NCBI GenBank assembly: GCA_004011035.1
Contig: CP025734.1
Location: 2,378,001 to 2,442,000 of the forward strand
Direction of reading: 5' to 3'
Origin: Bdellovibrio sp. qaytius
GTDB lineage: Bacteria; Bdellovibrionota; Bdellovibrionia; Bdellovibrionales; Bdellovibrionaceae
DNA length: 64,000 nucleotides
A model generated the notes under the pieces. That model did no database searches, was not told the origin of the DNA, and saw nothing but the letters and a program-made list of their open reading frames with translations. The position numbers were made by a program, and so were the translations under genes. Position 1 is the first letter of the stretch; the number at the start of each line of letters is the position of its first letter. Of this stretch, positions 38,090 to 45,785 are shown piece by piece.

Positions 38090-39190
38090 ATGGCTTTACA
38101 AGTTGGTATCGTAGGTCTTCCAAACGTTGGTAAATCAACATTATTTAATGCTTTAACTTCTGCAAAAGCAGAAGCGGCAAACTACCCGTTTTGCACGATC
38201 GATCCAAACGTTGGTATCGTTATCGTACCTGATACTCGTCTTGATCAAATTACAGCTTTCGTAAAACCAAAAAGCGTCATTCCAACAACTATGGAATTCG
38301 TTGATATCGCAGGTATCGTTAAAGGTGCTTCTCAAGGTGAAGGTTTAGGAAATCAATTCTTAGGTCACATCAAACAAACTGATGCGATCGTTCATGTTGT
38401 TCGTTGTTTTGATGATCCAAATGTGATTCATGTATCTGGTTCAGTAGATCCTTTACGAGATGTTGATGTGATCAACACTGAATTAATGTTAGCGGATTTC
38501 GACAACGCTGATAAAAAATTAAAAAAAGTTGAGAAGATGGCAAAAACATCTTCTGATCCAAAAGTAAAAATGGATCTTGATGTAACGCAAAGACTTCACG
38601 CAGCTCTTGCTCAAGGTAAACCTGCTCGTTCAGTTGTACTTAACGATCTTGAAGCGCCTTTCGCTCGCGAGATGCATTTATTAACTTCTAAACCCGTATT
38701 ATACGCATGTAACGTGTCTGACACAGATTTCGCTGCTGGTGGTAATGACTGGGTTCGCGCTGTTGAAAAACGCGCCGCTGAAGAAAACAATAAAACAATT
38801 ATGATTTGCTCTTCAATGGAAGCTGAAATTTCTCAGTTACCCCCAGAAGAACGCAAAGATTTCTTAGATTCATTAGGCGCAACAGAGCCAGGCTTAAACC
38901 GCCTTATCCGCGAAGCTTATGCTTTATTAGGATTAGCGACTTACTTCACAGCTGGCGAACAAGAAGTGCGTGCATGGACAATCAAAGCTGGATTCAAAGC
39001 TCCACAAGCGGCTGGTGTGATTCACACTGACTTCGAAAAAGGTTTTATCCGCGCTGAAGCTTATCACTGCGAAGATTTATTCACTTTAAAATCAGAAGCA
39101 GCCGTTAAAGAAGCTGGTAAGTACCGTTCTGAAGGTAAAGAGTACCTTGTCAAAGACGGCGATATTTTATTCTTCAAATTTAATGTCTAA
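38090..39190 (+). CDS. ychF: YchF/OLA1-family P-loop ATPase
   Basis: 366 residues, the usual ~363. It is an Obg-related translation factor that binds ribosomes and prefers ATP over GTP. The G1 motif GLPNVGKST, the switch region DIAGIVKGASQGEGLGNQFL, a helical coiled-coil insert (about 125-200) and a C-terminal TGS domain (FTAGEQEVRAWTIKAG...) are in place. AGGGG precedes the ATG. A short hairpin overlaps its stop codon before the convergent transglycosylase gene. Confidence 0.97.
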   Translation: MALQVGIVGLPNVGKSTLFNALTSAKAEAANYPFCTIDPNVGIVIVPDTRLDQITAFVKPKSVIPTTMEFVDIAGIVKGASQGEGLGNQFLGHIKQTDAIVHVVRCFDDPNVIHVSGSVDPLRDVDVINTELMLADFDNADKKLKKVEKMAKTSSDPKVKMDLDVTQRLHAALAQGKPARSVVLNDLEAPFAREMHLLTSKPVLYACNVSDTDFAAGGNDWVRAVEKRAAEENNKTIMICSSMEAEISQLPPEERKDFLDSLGATEPGLNRLIREAYALLGLATYFTAGEQEVRAWTIKAGFKAPQAAGVIHTDFEKGFIRAEAYHCEDLFTLKSEAAVKEAGKYRSEGKEYLVKDGDILFFKFNV

Positions 39191-39202
39191 GCCTGCGGCT
39201 TA
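39188..39202. terminator. Short hairpin between ychF and the convergent slt gene
   Basis: TAAGCC-TGC-GGCTTA forms a 6-base stem that includes the ychF stop codon. No T-run follows, so terminator function is doubtful; it may simply cap the mRNA end. Confidence 0.35.
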
Positions 39203-39209
39203 AGAACGT

Positions 39210-41657
39210 TTAATTTTGCATTTGCCGAAATTCAGATCTGAATGGTTCCCACTCTTCTTTTAAAGACTGTGGGCCTTCTAATTTCATCGGAATCGGATTA
39301 AGTAGGTACGTGTATTTATCTAATTCAAGCGATTTGTTATAAAGCTTATCGTAGGTCGCACGGTACGTTAACACGCGCTTAACGTACGTTCTAGTTTCAA
39401 CAAACGGAATATGTTCGATGAATTTATCAAACTCTAATTGCCCTAGATTTTTGATCCAGGCTTTTACTCTGTGTGGACCACCGTTGTAGGCGGCAGCCAC
39501 TAATGGTTTTTGATTATCCATTTCTAAAGATAATTTTTTTAAATAAGCGGCACCAAACTCAATTGATTTTTCTGGAGTAAATAACTGCTCGGTTTGAATT
39601 TTTTGATCAGTAATATCCGCCACTTTTTGTGCTGAGTACGGCATGAACTGCATTAACCCCACAGCGCCCACCGGAGAAATCGCATCAGACTTGTACTGAG
39701 TTTCTGCGCGCATGATTGATAAAATCATATAAGGATCAATTTTTCGTAGTTCAGCATACTGAAACACTTTTGCCTTGTACGCCTCGGGATATAAAGAACC
39801 CCACATCACAGGATCAGCTTTAATTTGCAAAGCTGTTTTATCAGATTGGGTAAAACGATTCATTAACGATAAAGCTCGATAATAAAATTCATGTGTTAAA
39901 TAAAACTGCGCTAAGACTTCAGCTTTTTTACGTGTGTTGATTTTCTTTTCGATTTCATACAAGTGCCAACGGGCCAAATCAGGTTCGTTTTGCAAAATTA
40001 AAAACTTGGCCCAGTTGATTTGTGCCATTAAATCTTTTTCGTTTGAAACTTCGATACCGGCAGAATCAGTATTTTGAATCACTTCATTTTCTGAATTCGA
40101 AATTTGAACATCACCTTCGTCAGTGTCAAACGAAGCTTGATCAAAAAAGCTATACGAAGCCATAATCTGCGAATAACTTTGCGTTTCTGAAGCTACCGGA
40201 AACGGGCCTTTATTCATTTTTGCGACTAACGCGATACTTTTTAAAACCCCGTTGTCTTGATATACTTTCTTCAAGTTTTCATAACGAAGCCACGCCAGTA
40301 GGTTATAATAAGAAAAAGATCTCTGATCTAAAACCGGTGATGATAATTTTCTAAATCCAGCAATAGCCGAACTTTCATCGCCTAATTTTAATTTCGTATC
40401 AGCCACCCAATAAGCTAAGCGCGCTTCATCAATCGCAAAAGGCACTGTGTCTTCAAAAGCTTTTAAAGCTTTTTGAAATTGCCCGTCTAAGTATAATGTC
40501 CAAGCACGTAACCAAGCGATTTGATCAAAGTCACGTGAGGGGCGACCCTTTTTTTTCTTTTTCAAATACGGATGCTTTTTATATAGCTCATCAAAAATAG
40601 CATTTGCTTGAGCGTATTTTTTAACTTGGTAAAACAAAAACCCCTGTTGAAATTTCATTTCTTCAAATTCTTTGGCACTTTTAGTTTTTGTTAAAATTTT
40701 TGCGATAATTTGCTCGGCTTTTTCTAACTCACCGGCCCGTTGGGCGATAAAGAAGTAATTATCTTTGTATTCAGTCTCCATTAGTTCTTTTTCATACTTA
40801 CCTAAACTTTTAAGGGCTGCTCCTGGATCACCTTGATTTGAATCATAAACGGCGCGGATGTACGCGTGTTCCCAGTCTTTCAGTTTTGCGTAAGACGAAA
40901 ACAATTCAATTTCACGCAGCGCTTGAAATTCTTTAGCGGCAAATAATAAACGGCGCATACGAGTTAAAAAATCGTCTAAAGCCACAGGGCATTTTTCAGT
41001 GGCTGTGGTTAATTCAACAAAATCAATACCCGGTTCTGCAATCCAGCGATCACGCTCAGTGTGGCAAATCTCATCAAAGTATTTATTACGCTGAAGCCAT
41101 TTTAAATACTCTTCTTCAAAAACTTCACCTTCTGATGACCCACGCAACTGGCGTAAGAGCGATCGTGATTCTGTTTTGATAAATTGGGTGGCGTTTGCAA
41201 ACTTCAATTGATCAACGGGTGAATTGATTAAAAACACGATCAACTCTAGACGAATACGAATAAATTTTTTCTCTTTTTTAAGAGCTAAATAATGCTTATA
41301 CACATCGTCATAGTTGCCTGACCAAGTTGATAAGAAATAATCTTTGTAATTATTTAAAATCGCCTGAGATGGCTCCCATTTTTTGATTTTTTCGATAGCC
41401 GTGTTCACATTTTGATTTTTTTTCGTAAATTCAGCAAACGCATCAACCAGCGGTTGGTTGTCTTTTAAAAATTCTTGGTAAGACTTGTCATCTTTTAATG
41501 AATTAATTTGCGTTGTGTCTAACGGCGCCGCAGAGATATCAGTTTTCATTGTCGAAATTGATTTCGGGCCCGAGTTATTTTTACCTTCAAGAAATTGTGG
41601 ATTTGGTTTGCTTGAAAGAGCCAACGCGAGCGGAAATAAAAACTTGATCATCACCAT
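39210..41657 (-). CDS. Soluble lytic murein transglycosylase (Slt-like)
   Basis: 815 residues. It starts at ATG 41657 or at the ATG two codons on, which begins a short hydrophobic export signal (MIKFLFPLALALSS). About 560 residues of alpha-solenoid, TPR-like superhelix follow (for example LKALGKYEKELM-type helices, YLDGQFQKALKAFED). The C-terminal SLT domain (about 635-790) has the catalytic Glu in MRAETQYKSDAISPVGAVGLMQFMP (Glu ~652) and AAAYNGGPHRVKAW. Such enzymes cleave the MurNAc-GlcNAc bond with anhydro-ring formation. It could serve wall turnover or prey entry. Only weak ribosome-site evidence. Confidence 0.92.
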   Translation of the reverse strand: MVMIKFLFPLALALSSKPNPQFLEGKNNSGPKSISTMKTDISAAPLDTTQINSLKDDKSYQEFLKDNQPLVDAFAEFTKKNQNVNTAIEKIKKWEPSQAILNNYKDYFLSTWSGNYDDVYKHYLALKKEKKFIRIRLELIVFLINSPVDQLKFANATQFIKTESRSLLRQLRGSSEGEVFEEEYLKWLQRNKYFDEICHTERDRWIAEPGIDFVELTTATEKCPVALDDFLTRMRRLLFAAKEFQALREIELFSSYAKLKDWEHAYIRAVYDSNQGDPGAALKSLGKYEKELMETEYKDNYFFIAQRAGELEKAEQIIAKILTKTKSAKEFEEMKFQQGFLFYQVKKYAQANAIFDELYKKHPYLKKKKKGRPSRDFDQIAWLRAWTLYLDGQFQKALKAFEDTVPFAIDEARLAYWVADTKLKLGDESSAIAGFRKLSSPVLDQRSFSYYNLLAWLRYENLKKVYQDNGVLKSIALVAKMNKGPFPVASETQSYSQIMASYSFFDQASFDTDEGDVQISNSENEVIQNTDSAGIEVSNEKDLMAQINWAKFLILQNEPDLARWHLYEIEKKINTRKKAEVLAQFYLTHEFYYRALSLMNRFTQSDKTALQIKADPVMWGSLYPEAYKAKVFQYAELRKIDPYMILSIMRAETQYKSDAISPVGAVGLMQFMPYSAQKVADITDQKIQTEQLFTPEKSIEFGAAYLKKLSLEMDNQKPLVAAAYNGGPHRVKAWIKNLGQLEFDKFIEHIPFVETRTYVKRVLTYRATYDKLYNKSLELDKYTYLLNPIPMKLEGPQSLKEEWEPFRSEFRQMQN

Positions 41658-41766
41658 AGTGAATAGAATAGCCTTTATTTATTGTTAAAGCGAAGTACAA
41701 AAAAGCTAGACTAATATCTAGTGACAAAGATACTCTAAACAAACAAAAATGTTATAGAGGTACATC

Positions 41767-42138
41767 ATGAGTTCAATCACAAAAGAATCTTTCAAAGCTG
41801 GCGATTTTATTTTTTTTGAAGGCGACATTGAAGCTCACTTTTACATTATTGAATCTGGTACCGTTAAAATTTTCTCAAAAAATAAAACTGGCGAAAAAGT
41901 TGAACTGGCTAAATTAAATCCTGGTGAAACTTTTGGAGAATTCGCTCTAATTGATAAAGGCGCACGTACCGCAAGTGCTCAAGCTGAAACTGATTGTAAA
42001 TTAATGAAGATTTCTGAAGAAGGTTACAACATCATGTTAAATGATCTTCCGCTATGGGCGTCTTCAATGCTTGAATCTTTTTCTTCAAGACTTAAATCAA
42101 TGAACACGACACTCAAAGAATTCAAAGCTAAAAAATAA
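41767..42138 (+). CDS. Stand-alone cyclic-nucleotide-binding domain protein
   Basis: 123 residues comprising little more than one cNMP-binding beta-barrel. It starts with FKAGDFIFFEGDIEAHFYIIESGTVKIF, continues with LNPGETFGEFALIDKGARTASAQAETD (the phosphate-binding cassette region) and ends in a helix. No DNA-binding or catalytic domain is attached, unlike CRP/FNR or EPAC-type proteins. AGAGG lies 7 bases before the ATG. It probably acts by binding a partner; which nucleotide it binds is unknown. Neighbours on the same strand are exported proteins of unknown role. Confidence 0.88.
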   Translation: MSSITKESFKAGDFIFFEGDIEAHFYIIESGTVKIFSKNKTGEKVELAKLNPGETFGEFALIDKGARTASAQAETDCKLMKISEEGYNIMLNDLPLWASSMLESFSSRLKSMNTTLKEFKAKK

Positions 42139-42282
42139 AACATAATTATCTTAACAAAAACTTGAGAGCCATTTTGATACCTCGAATGTTGGTATCTATC
42201 GTGCATTAAATACAAAGCAGAACAAAGCATGACAACTTGATGTTGTCGCAAAAAAAACTGCACGAAGCAATGAGAGGCTATC

Positions 42283-42822
42283 ATGAAAATTAAGCATTTA
42301 GTTCTAACAACAATCACTGCACTAATTTCTGCTGCACAATTGGCCAACGCCGGAGATTTATCTGGAATCAATCGCATCGATCGCCCGTTGCGTCCAATAA
42401 TTAAGCCACCGATATACAGTTGCGGAATAGATCCAGCAGCCGCACGAATAGATTTCGAAGTGTTAAGCCGCACGACGCAATGGCGTGGACGTGTTCGCGT
42501 AACAGCAACAGTTAAAAATGTTGGACGCCAAGATTACGTTTCTCGTGCTGGTCAACAAACTGCTCTTTTATATTCTGACCGCACATTAGTTGCGCGCAGA
42601 GATTTTATAAACTTAGCCGTGGGCCAAGCCTTTACTTTTTCTTATGATCGCGACTGGGATTCTTCATCTCCAGCTGAGGGAGAATTTCCTCCAAATTACC
42701 GCCTTATCGTAACTTACGATCCAGATATTTACTTAGATTCTAACCCAAGAAATGACGATTGTTCGAATGCCAATAATGATCGTTCTCGCTCGGGAGCAGA
42801 CATCAACGGCCTACTTAGATAG
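42283..42822 (+). CDS. Exported protein with a possible CARDB/Ig-like domain
   Basis: 179 residues. Signal peptide to about residue 23 (ITALISAAQLANAG). The mature part contains RGRVRVTATVKNVGRQDYVSRAGQ, a pattern typical of CARDB-type Ig-like beta domains, and ends in an Asn/Asp/Ser-rich tail (DDCSNANNDRSRSG). Two cysteines (one early, one late) could form a disulfide. GAGAGG precedes the ATG. The gene is flanked by its own spacers, with a hairpin downstream at 42847. Function unknown. Confidence 0.7.
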   Translation: MKIKHLVLTTITALISAAQLANAGDLSGINRIDRPLRPIIKPPIYSCGIDPAAARIDFEVLSRTTQWRGRVRVTATVKNVGRQDYVSRAGQQTALLYSDRTLVARRDFINLAVGQAFTFSYDRDWDSSSPAEGEFPPNYRLIVTYDPDIYLDSNPRNDDCSNANNDRSRSGADINGLLR

Positions 42823-42846
42823 CGCCTTTGAGCTAGATGTATAGAA

Positions 42847-42871
42847 GTTTGACGCCTACACGGCGTCAAAC
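42847..42871. terminator. Perfect 10-bp hairpin after the CARDB-like gene
   Basis: GTTTGACGCC-TACAC-GGCGTCAAAC is a perfect stem of ten with a five-base loop, 25 bases after the stop codon. The sequence after it (TCTATTAAATA) is only partly T-rich, so it is a weaker terminator candidate or an mRNA-stabilising hairpin. Confidence 0.6.
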
Positions 42872-42938
42872 TCTATTAAATAGCCATAACTAGGTCTCTT
42901 TCTTGTAATCAGATTCTGCTATAAGGAGCCTCCAGCCC

Positions 42939-43826
42939 ATGAAGCAGAATCTGATTTTATCTTTGATCGCAATTTTGGGTATCATGTTCGTGGCGCAATT
43001 CAGTTTTGCCCGCACGACACAGGCTCCTCTCGTTCGTAAAATTCAACAAAAAACTCCAAAGACTTATCCTGATGTTGATGACCCTATCGTTGAACCGTCT
43101 CCGTTTAAATTTACAACTGCACTTAGTTTTGCTTACGAACAAAATGCCGCTGAAAATTCAACGGGCATTATCAATCGCGGCTTAGGTTTAGCCATCGTTC
43201 CTAAATTTGTATTTTGGGATTTTTCTATTCGTGGAGATTTTCTTTATGCTTATGACTTAAACCACCCGCGTCCAAATTCATCATGGGCTGATGGTGTCAT
43301 TTCACTCATGTATGATGGCTGGAAATTATCAGCCGTTAAATTTTCTCCGTACACTTCGATTGAACTTCCGATGTCACGCGAGTCTCGTGAAAACCGCGAG
43401 ATCGAACAAGTTAATAATATCGGCGTACTTGCGACACTTGATACTAAAGCCTTAAATATCGAAAATTTTAGTTTATCTTATTCTGCGGCTTACGGTTATT
43501 TCACAAACAAATACACAACACGTGTCAATGGCGACCCTGCGACTAAATATAAAATCGTACAAACCTTAAAAACAGGTTACAACTTTGACCCGATTTCTGT
43601 TGGCGCAAAATTTCAATTTATCAGCTCTTACTCTTACGAAGATGTGGTGCGTTCTGGCTTCTTAATTTCTGAAAGTATCTCGTATGCCGTGAACGAAACT
43701 TTAGGATATTCGCTTTACCACTATAATCGGGCTGCGTTTTTAAAAGATACGACTTACGAAAACAACTTACAGGCTTTTGATCGCGAGACTTCAACTGTTG
43801 GCGTATCAATGGATATTTCACTTTAA
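42939..43826 (+). CDS. Probable outer-membrane beta-barrel protein
   Basis: 295 residues. Signal peptide to about residue 24 (LILSLIAILGIMFVAQFSFA). After a Pro-rich linker come alternating amphipathic strands with aromatic girdles (FKFTTALSFAYEQ, FWDFSIRGDFLYAYDL, FSLSYSAAYGYFTNKY, ETLGYSLYHYNRAAFL). It ends with STVGVSMDISL, resembling a final barrel strand. AAGGAG lies 10 bases before the ATG. The next gene, a lipoprotein, follows after 38 bases and may be co-transcribed. No family is recognised; a transporter or structural barrel is possible. Confidence 0.7.
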   Translation: MKQNLILSLIAILGIMFVAQFSFARTTQAPLVRKIQQKTPKTYPDVDDPIVEPSPFKFTTALSFAYEQNAAENSTGIINRGLGLAIVPKFVFWDFSIRGDFLYAYDLNHPRPNSSWADGVISLMYDGWKLSAVKFSPYTSIELPMSRESRENREIEQVNNIGVLATLDTKALNIENFSLSYSAAYGYFTNKYTTRVNGDPATKYKIVQTLKTGYNFDPISVGAKFQFISSYSYEDVVRSGFLISESISYAVNETLGYSLYHYNRAAFLKDTTYENNLQAFDRETSTVGVSMDISL

Positions 43827-43864
43827 TTTTTATTTTATTTTATTTTTTTTAAAAAGGTGTGTGT

Positions 43865-44557
43865 ATGAAAAATTTAATGATCTTCTCAACATTAGCAATC
43901 ATGGTTGTGATTAACTTTTCTGGCTGTGGCAAAGCCCAAGAACGCCCGTCTAAACCCAATAAAGCCATCGCAACTCAAGTGGTGGCCATTGATGGTTTAG
44001 TTGATATTACAAAAGATGAACACCAAAACTCACCAGAAAATATAGCTTTTAAAAAACAGCTGATCGCAAAAATCGACGATGTTGATAAACGCACTTACGC
44101 TGAAGGCTTACTTGCGCAAAACAGACTTGTATACATGTTAATGAATAAAAAAGCTTTAGTGTTAGAATTTATTCCGGCAACCCAAAACAAACACATCTCA
44201 ATGAAAACTGAAATCACTTCAAGCGCGACTGCAGTTTCTGCAACCACTGAAGTTGTATCTGCAACCGCGACTGTTTCAGATGTTGTGCTTTATACTTTTG
44301 ATGCCTTAATAGCTATGAAAAATGGCCAAGCTATGGCGAATGAATGGTCTAAACCAGTGGCTCAAAACCAATTTGCTATTTTATCAGAAATCGAAATTCA
44401 AACTGGAATTTTAGAAAATGAAAAAACTGATTATGACGAAAAGAAAAGTACGTTAACATTAACTGAAACTTCTTTAGAGCAAGCGCAGTTTTTAATATTA
44501 AAATCAGAGCTAAAATCTGAAATTAAAGCTTCTGCTTCCGATGACGCGCAGAAATAG
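43865..44557 (+). CDS. Lipoprotein of unknown function
   Basis: 230 residues from ATG 43865, chosen over an upstream GTG at 43859 because AAAAGG sits 7 bases before it. The lipobox VINFSGC places the lipidated Cys at about residue 21. The mature part is mostly helical with a Thr/Ser/Val-rich stretch (SSATAVSATTEVVSATATVSD) and no known motif. Its 3' end overlaps the convergent J-like gene by 35 bases. It may form a unit with the upstream barrel gene. Confidence 0.7.
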   Translation: MKNLMIFSTLAIMVVINFSGCGKAQERPSKPNKAIATQVVAIDGLVDITKDEHQNSPENIAFKKQLIAKIDDVDKRTYAEGLLAQNRLVYMLMNKKALVLEFIPATQNKHISMKTEITSSATAVSATTEVVSATATVSDVVLYTFDALIAMKNGQAMANEWSKPVAQNQFAILSEIEIQTGILENEKTDYDEKKSTLTLTETSLEQAQFLILKSELKSEIKASASDDAQK

Positions 44558-44945
44558 CTGCATAGGCATGCTCGTAAAAATGTAACGAGCGTGAATCTGT
44601 TGTCTTCACGATATGTTGATAAACTTTTGTCACTTCATGCATCGAGGCCCCTTGCGGAACCCCTAAAACATCATGGGCTTCCCAATCGTGGCCATTATAC
44701 ATAAACATCACTGATAACGAGCGACTCACTGGCGGCGGCTCAGATTGATCAACAATGCGTGGATTATACCCTGTTTTTACTTGAGCCTCGGGCTCTAAAA
44801 CAATCGGCTTTTTCTCTTCAGAACTCTTAGCGCGCATGTTCAAACGCGTCGGCTGTTTTGGCTTAGGGCGCCCTAAAACAAAATACAGCACTAAAAGTAG
44901 GCCGAATCCCAAGTTTAAGAATAAAAGCAGTTGGCTATTGATCAC
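44523..44945 (-). CDS. Membrane-anchored J-like protein lacking HPD
   Basis: 140 residues from a GTG start without a clear ribosome site. One N-terminal membrane helix (LLLFLNLGFGLLLVLYFVLG) is followed by a basic linker. The C-terminal domain looks like a J-domain: DWEAHDVLGVPQGASMHEVTKVYQHIVK (about 86-113), then FYEHAYAAIS. The diagnostic HPD, which activates Hsp70, is replaced by TTD, so it should not act as a normal DnaK co-chaperone. It is convergent with the lipoprotein gene (35-base overlap) and divergent from the Mrp gene. Degenerate J-domains often serve as protein-binding modules; function here unknown. Confidence 0.65.
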   Translation of the reverse strand: MINSQLLLFLNLGFGLLLVLYFVLGRPKPKQPTRLNMRAKSSEEKKPIVLEPEAQVKTGYNPRIVDQSEPPPVSRSLSVMFMYNGHDWEAHDVLGVPQGASMHEVTKVYQHIVKTTDSRSLHFYEHAYAAISARHRKQKL

Positions 44946-45002
44946 TTTGTTATTATTAATTTACTTTCAATAGTTGTAAAGATATTCGAAAAAGGAACCC
45001 GC

Positions 45003-45782
45003 ATGAACCCATTTGATCGCCAAGCTGCTATCCCCGGAGTTAAAAAAATCATCGTTGTTGCCTCAGGCAAAGGCGGCGTGGGTAAATCGACCGTTTCAAC
45101 AAATTTAGCTTTAGCTCTTCGCAAGTATGGAAAAGTTGGTTTATTAGACGCCGACATCTACGGGCCCTCAATTCCTCGCATGATGGGCGCGATCAATCAA
45201 AAACCAACAGTCACTAACGGCACAGAGATTAACCCGATCGAACGTTACGGTATCAAATTAATGAGTATCGGTTTCTTAGCTGAAGAAGGTTCTGCCATTG
45301 TTTGGCGCGGGCCGATGTTATTTAAAGCGATGGATCAATTCTTTCGCGATGTTAAATGGGGCGAGTTAGATTATTTAGTGATCGATCTTCCACCGGGCAC
45401 TGGTGATGTGCAATTATCAGTTGTTCAAAAAATTCCTGTATCAGCTGCAGTGATTGTTTCAACTCCACAAAACGTAGCGTTAATTGATGCCAAAAAAGCG
45501 ATCGATATGTTCGAACGCACTCAAGTTAAAATTATCGGTATGGTTGAAAACATGTCTTACATGTTAAACCCTGTGAATAACGAAAAAATTCAGCTTTTTC
45601 CAAAAGGCGAAATGGATTCTTACTTAGCTGCTAAAAATATTCGTAAATTAGTAGAGATGCCGTTTAACCCAAGTATGTCTTTAGGTTCTGAAGCCGGCAT
45701 TCCCTTAATGGAAAGTTATTCAGATTCTTTAGAAGCAAAAACTTTTGCAGAGCTTGCTTCTAAAGTTGTCGAGAGCATATAG
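45003..45782 (+). CDS. Mrp/NBP35-type P-loop ATPase without the CxxC motif
   Basis: 259 residues from ATG 45003, selected for AAAGGA upstream and because the protein then begins just before IIVVASGKGGVGKSTVSTN, the deviant Walker A. DADIYGPSIPRMMG, WRGPM, DYLVIDLPPGTGDVQLSV and VENMSY follow the Mrp (ApbC) pattern for Fe-S cluster carriers. However, the CPxC that normally follows ENMSY is replaced by NPVN, so the bridging-cluster ligands are absent. The N-terminal MIP18 (DUF59) domain is also missing. It may be a structural or positioning ATPase, or not bind a cluster at all. It converges with the gliding operon three bases away. Confidence 0.88.
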   Translation: MNPFDRQAAIPGVKKIIVVASGKGGVGKSTVSTNLALALRKYGKVGLLDADIYGPSIPRMMGAINQKPTVTNGTEINPIERYGIKLMSIGFLAEEGSAIVWRGPMLFKAMDQFFRDVKWGELDYLVIDLPPGTGDVQLSVVQKIPVSAAVIVSTPQNVALIDAKKAIDMFERTQVKIIGMVENMSYMLNPVNNEKIQLFPKGEMDSYLAAKNIRKLVEMPFNPSMSLGSEAGIPLMESYSDSLEAKTFAELASKVVESI

Positions 45783-45785
45783 AAA

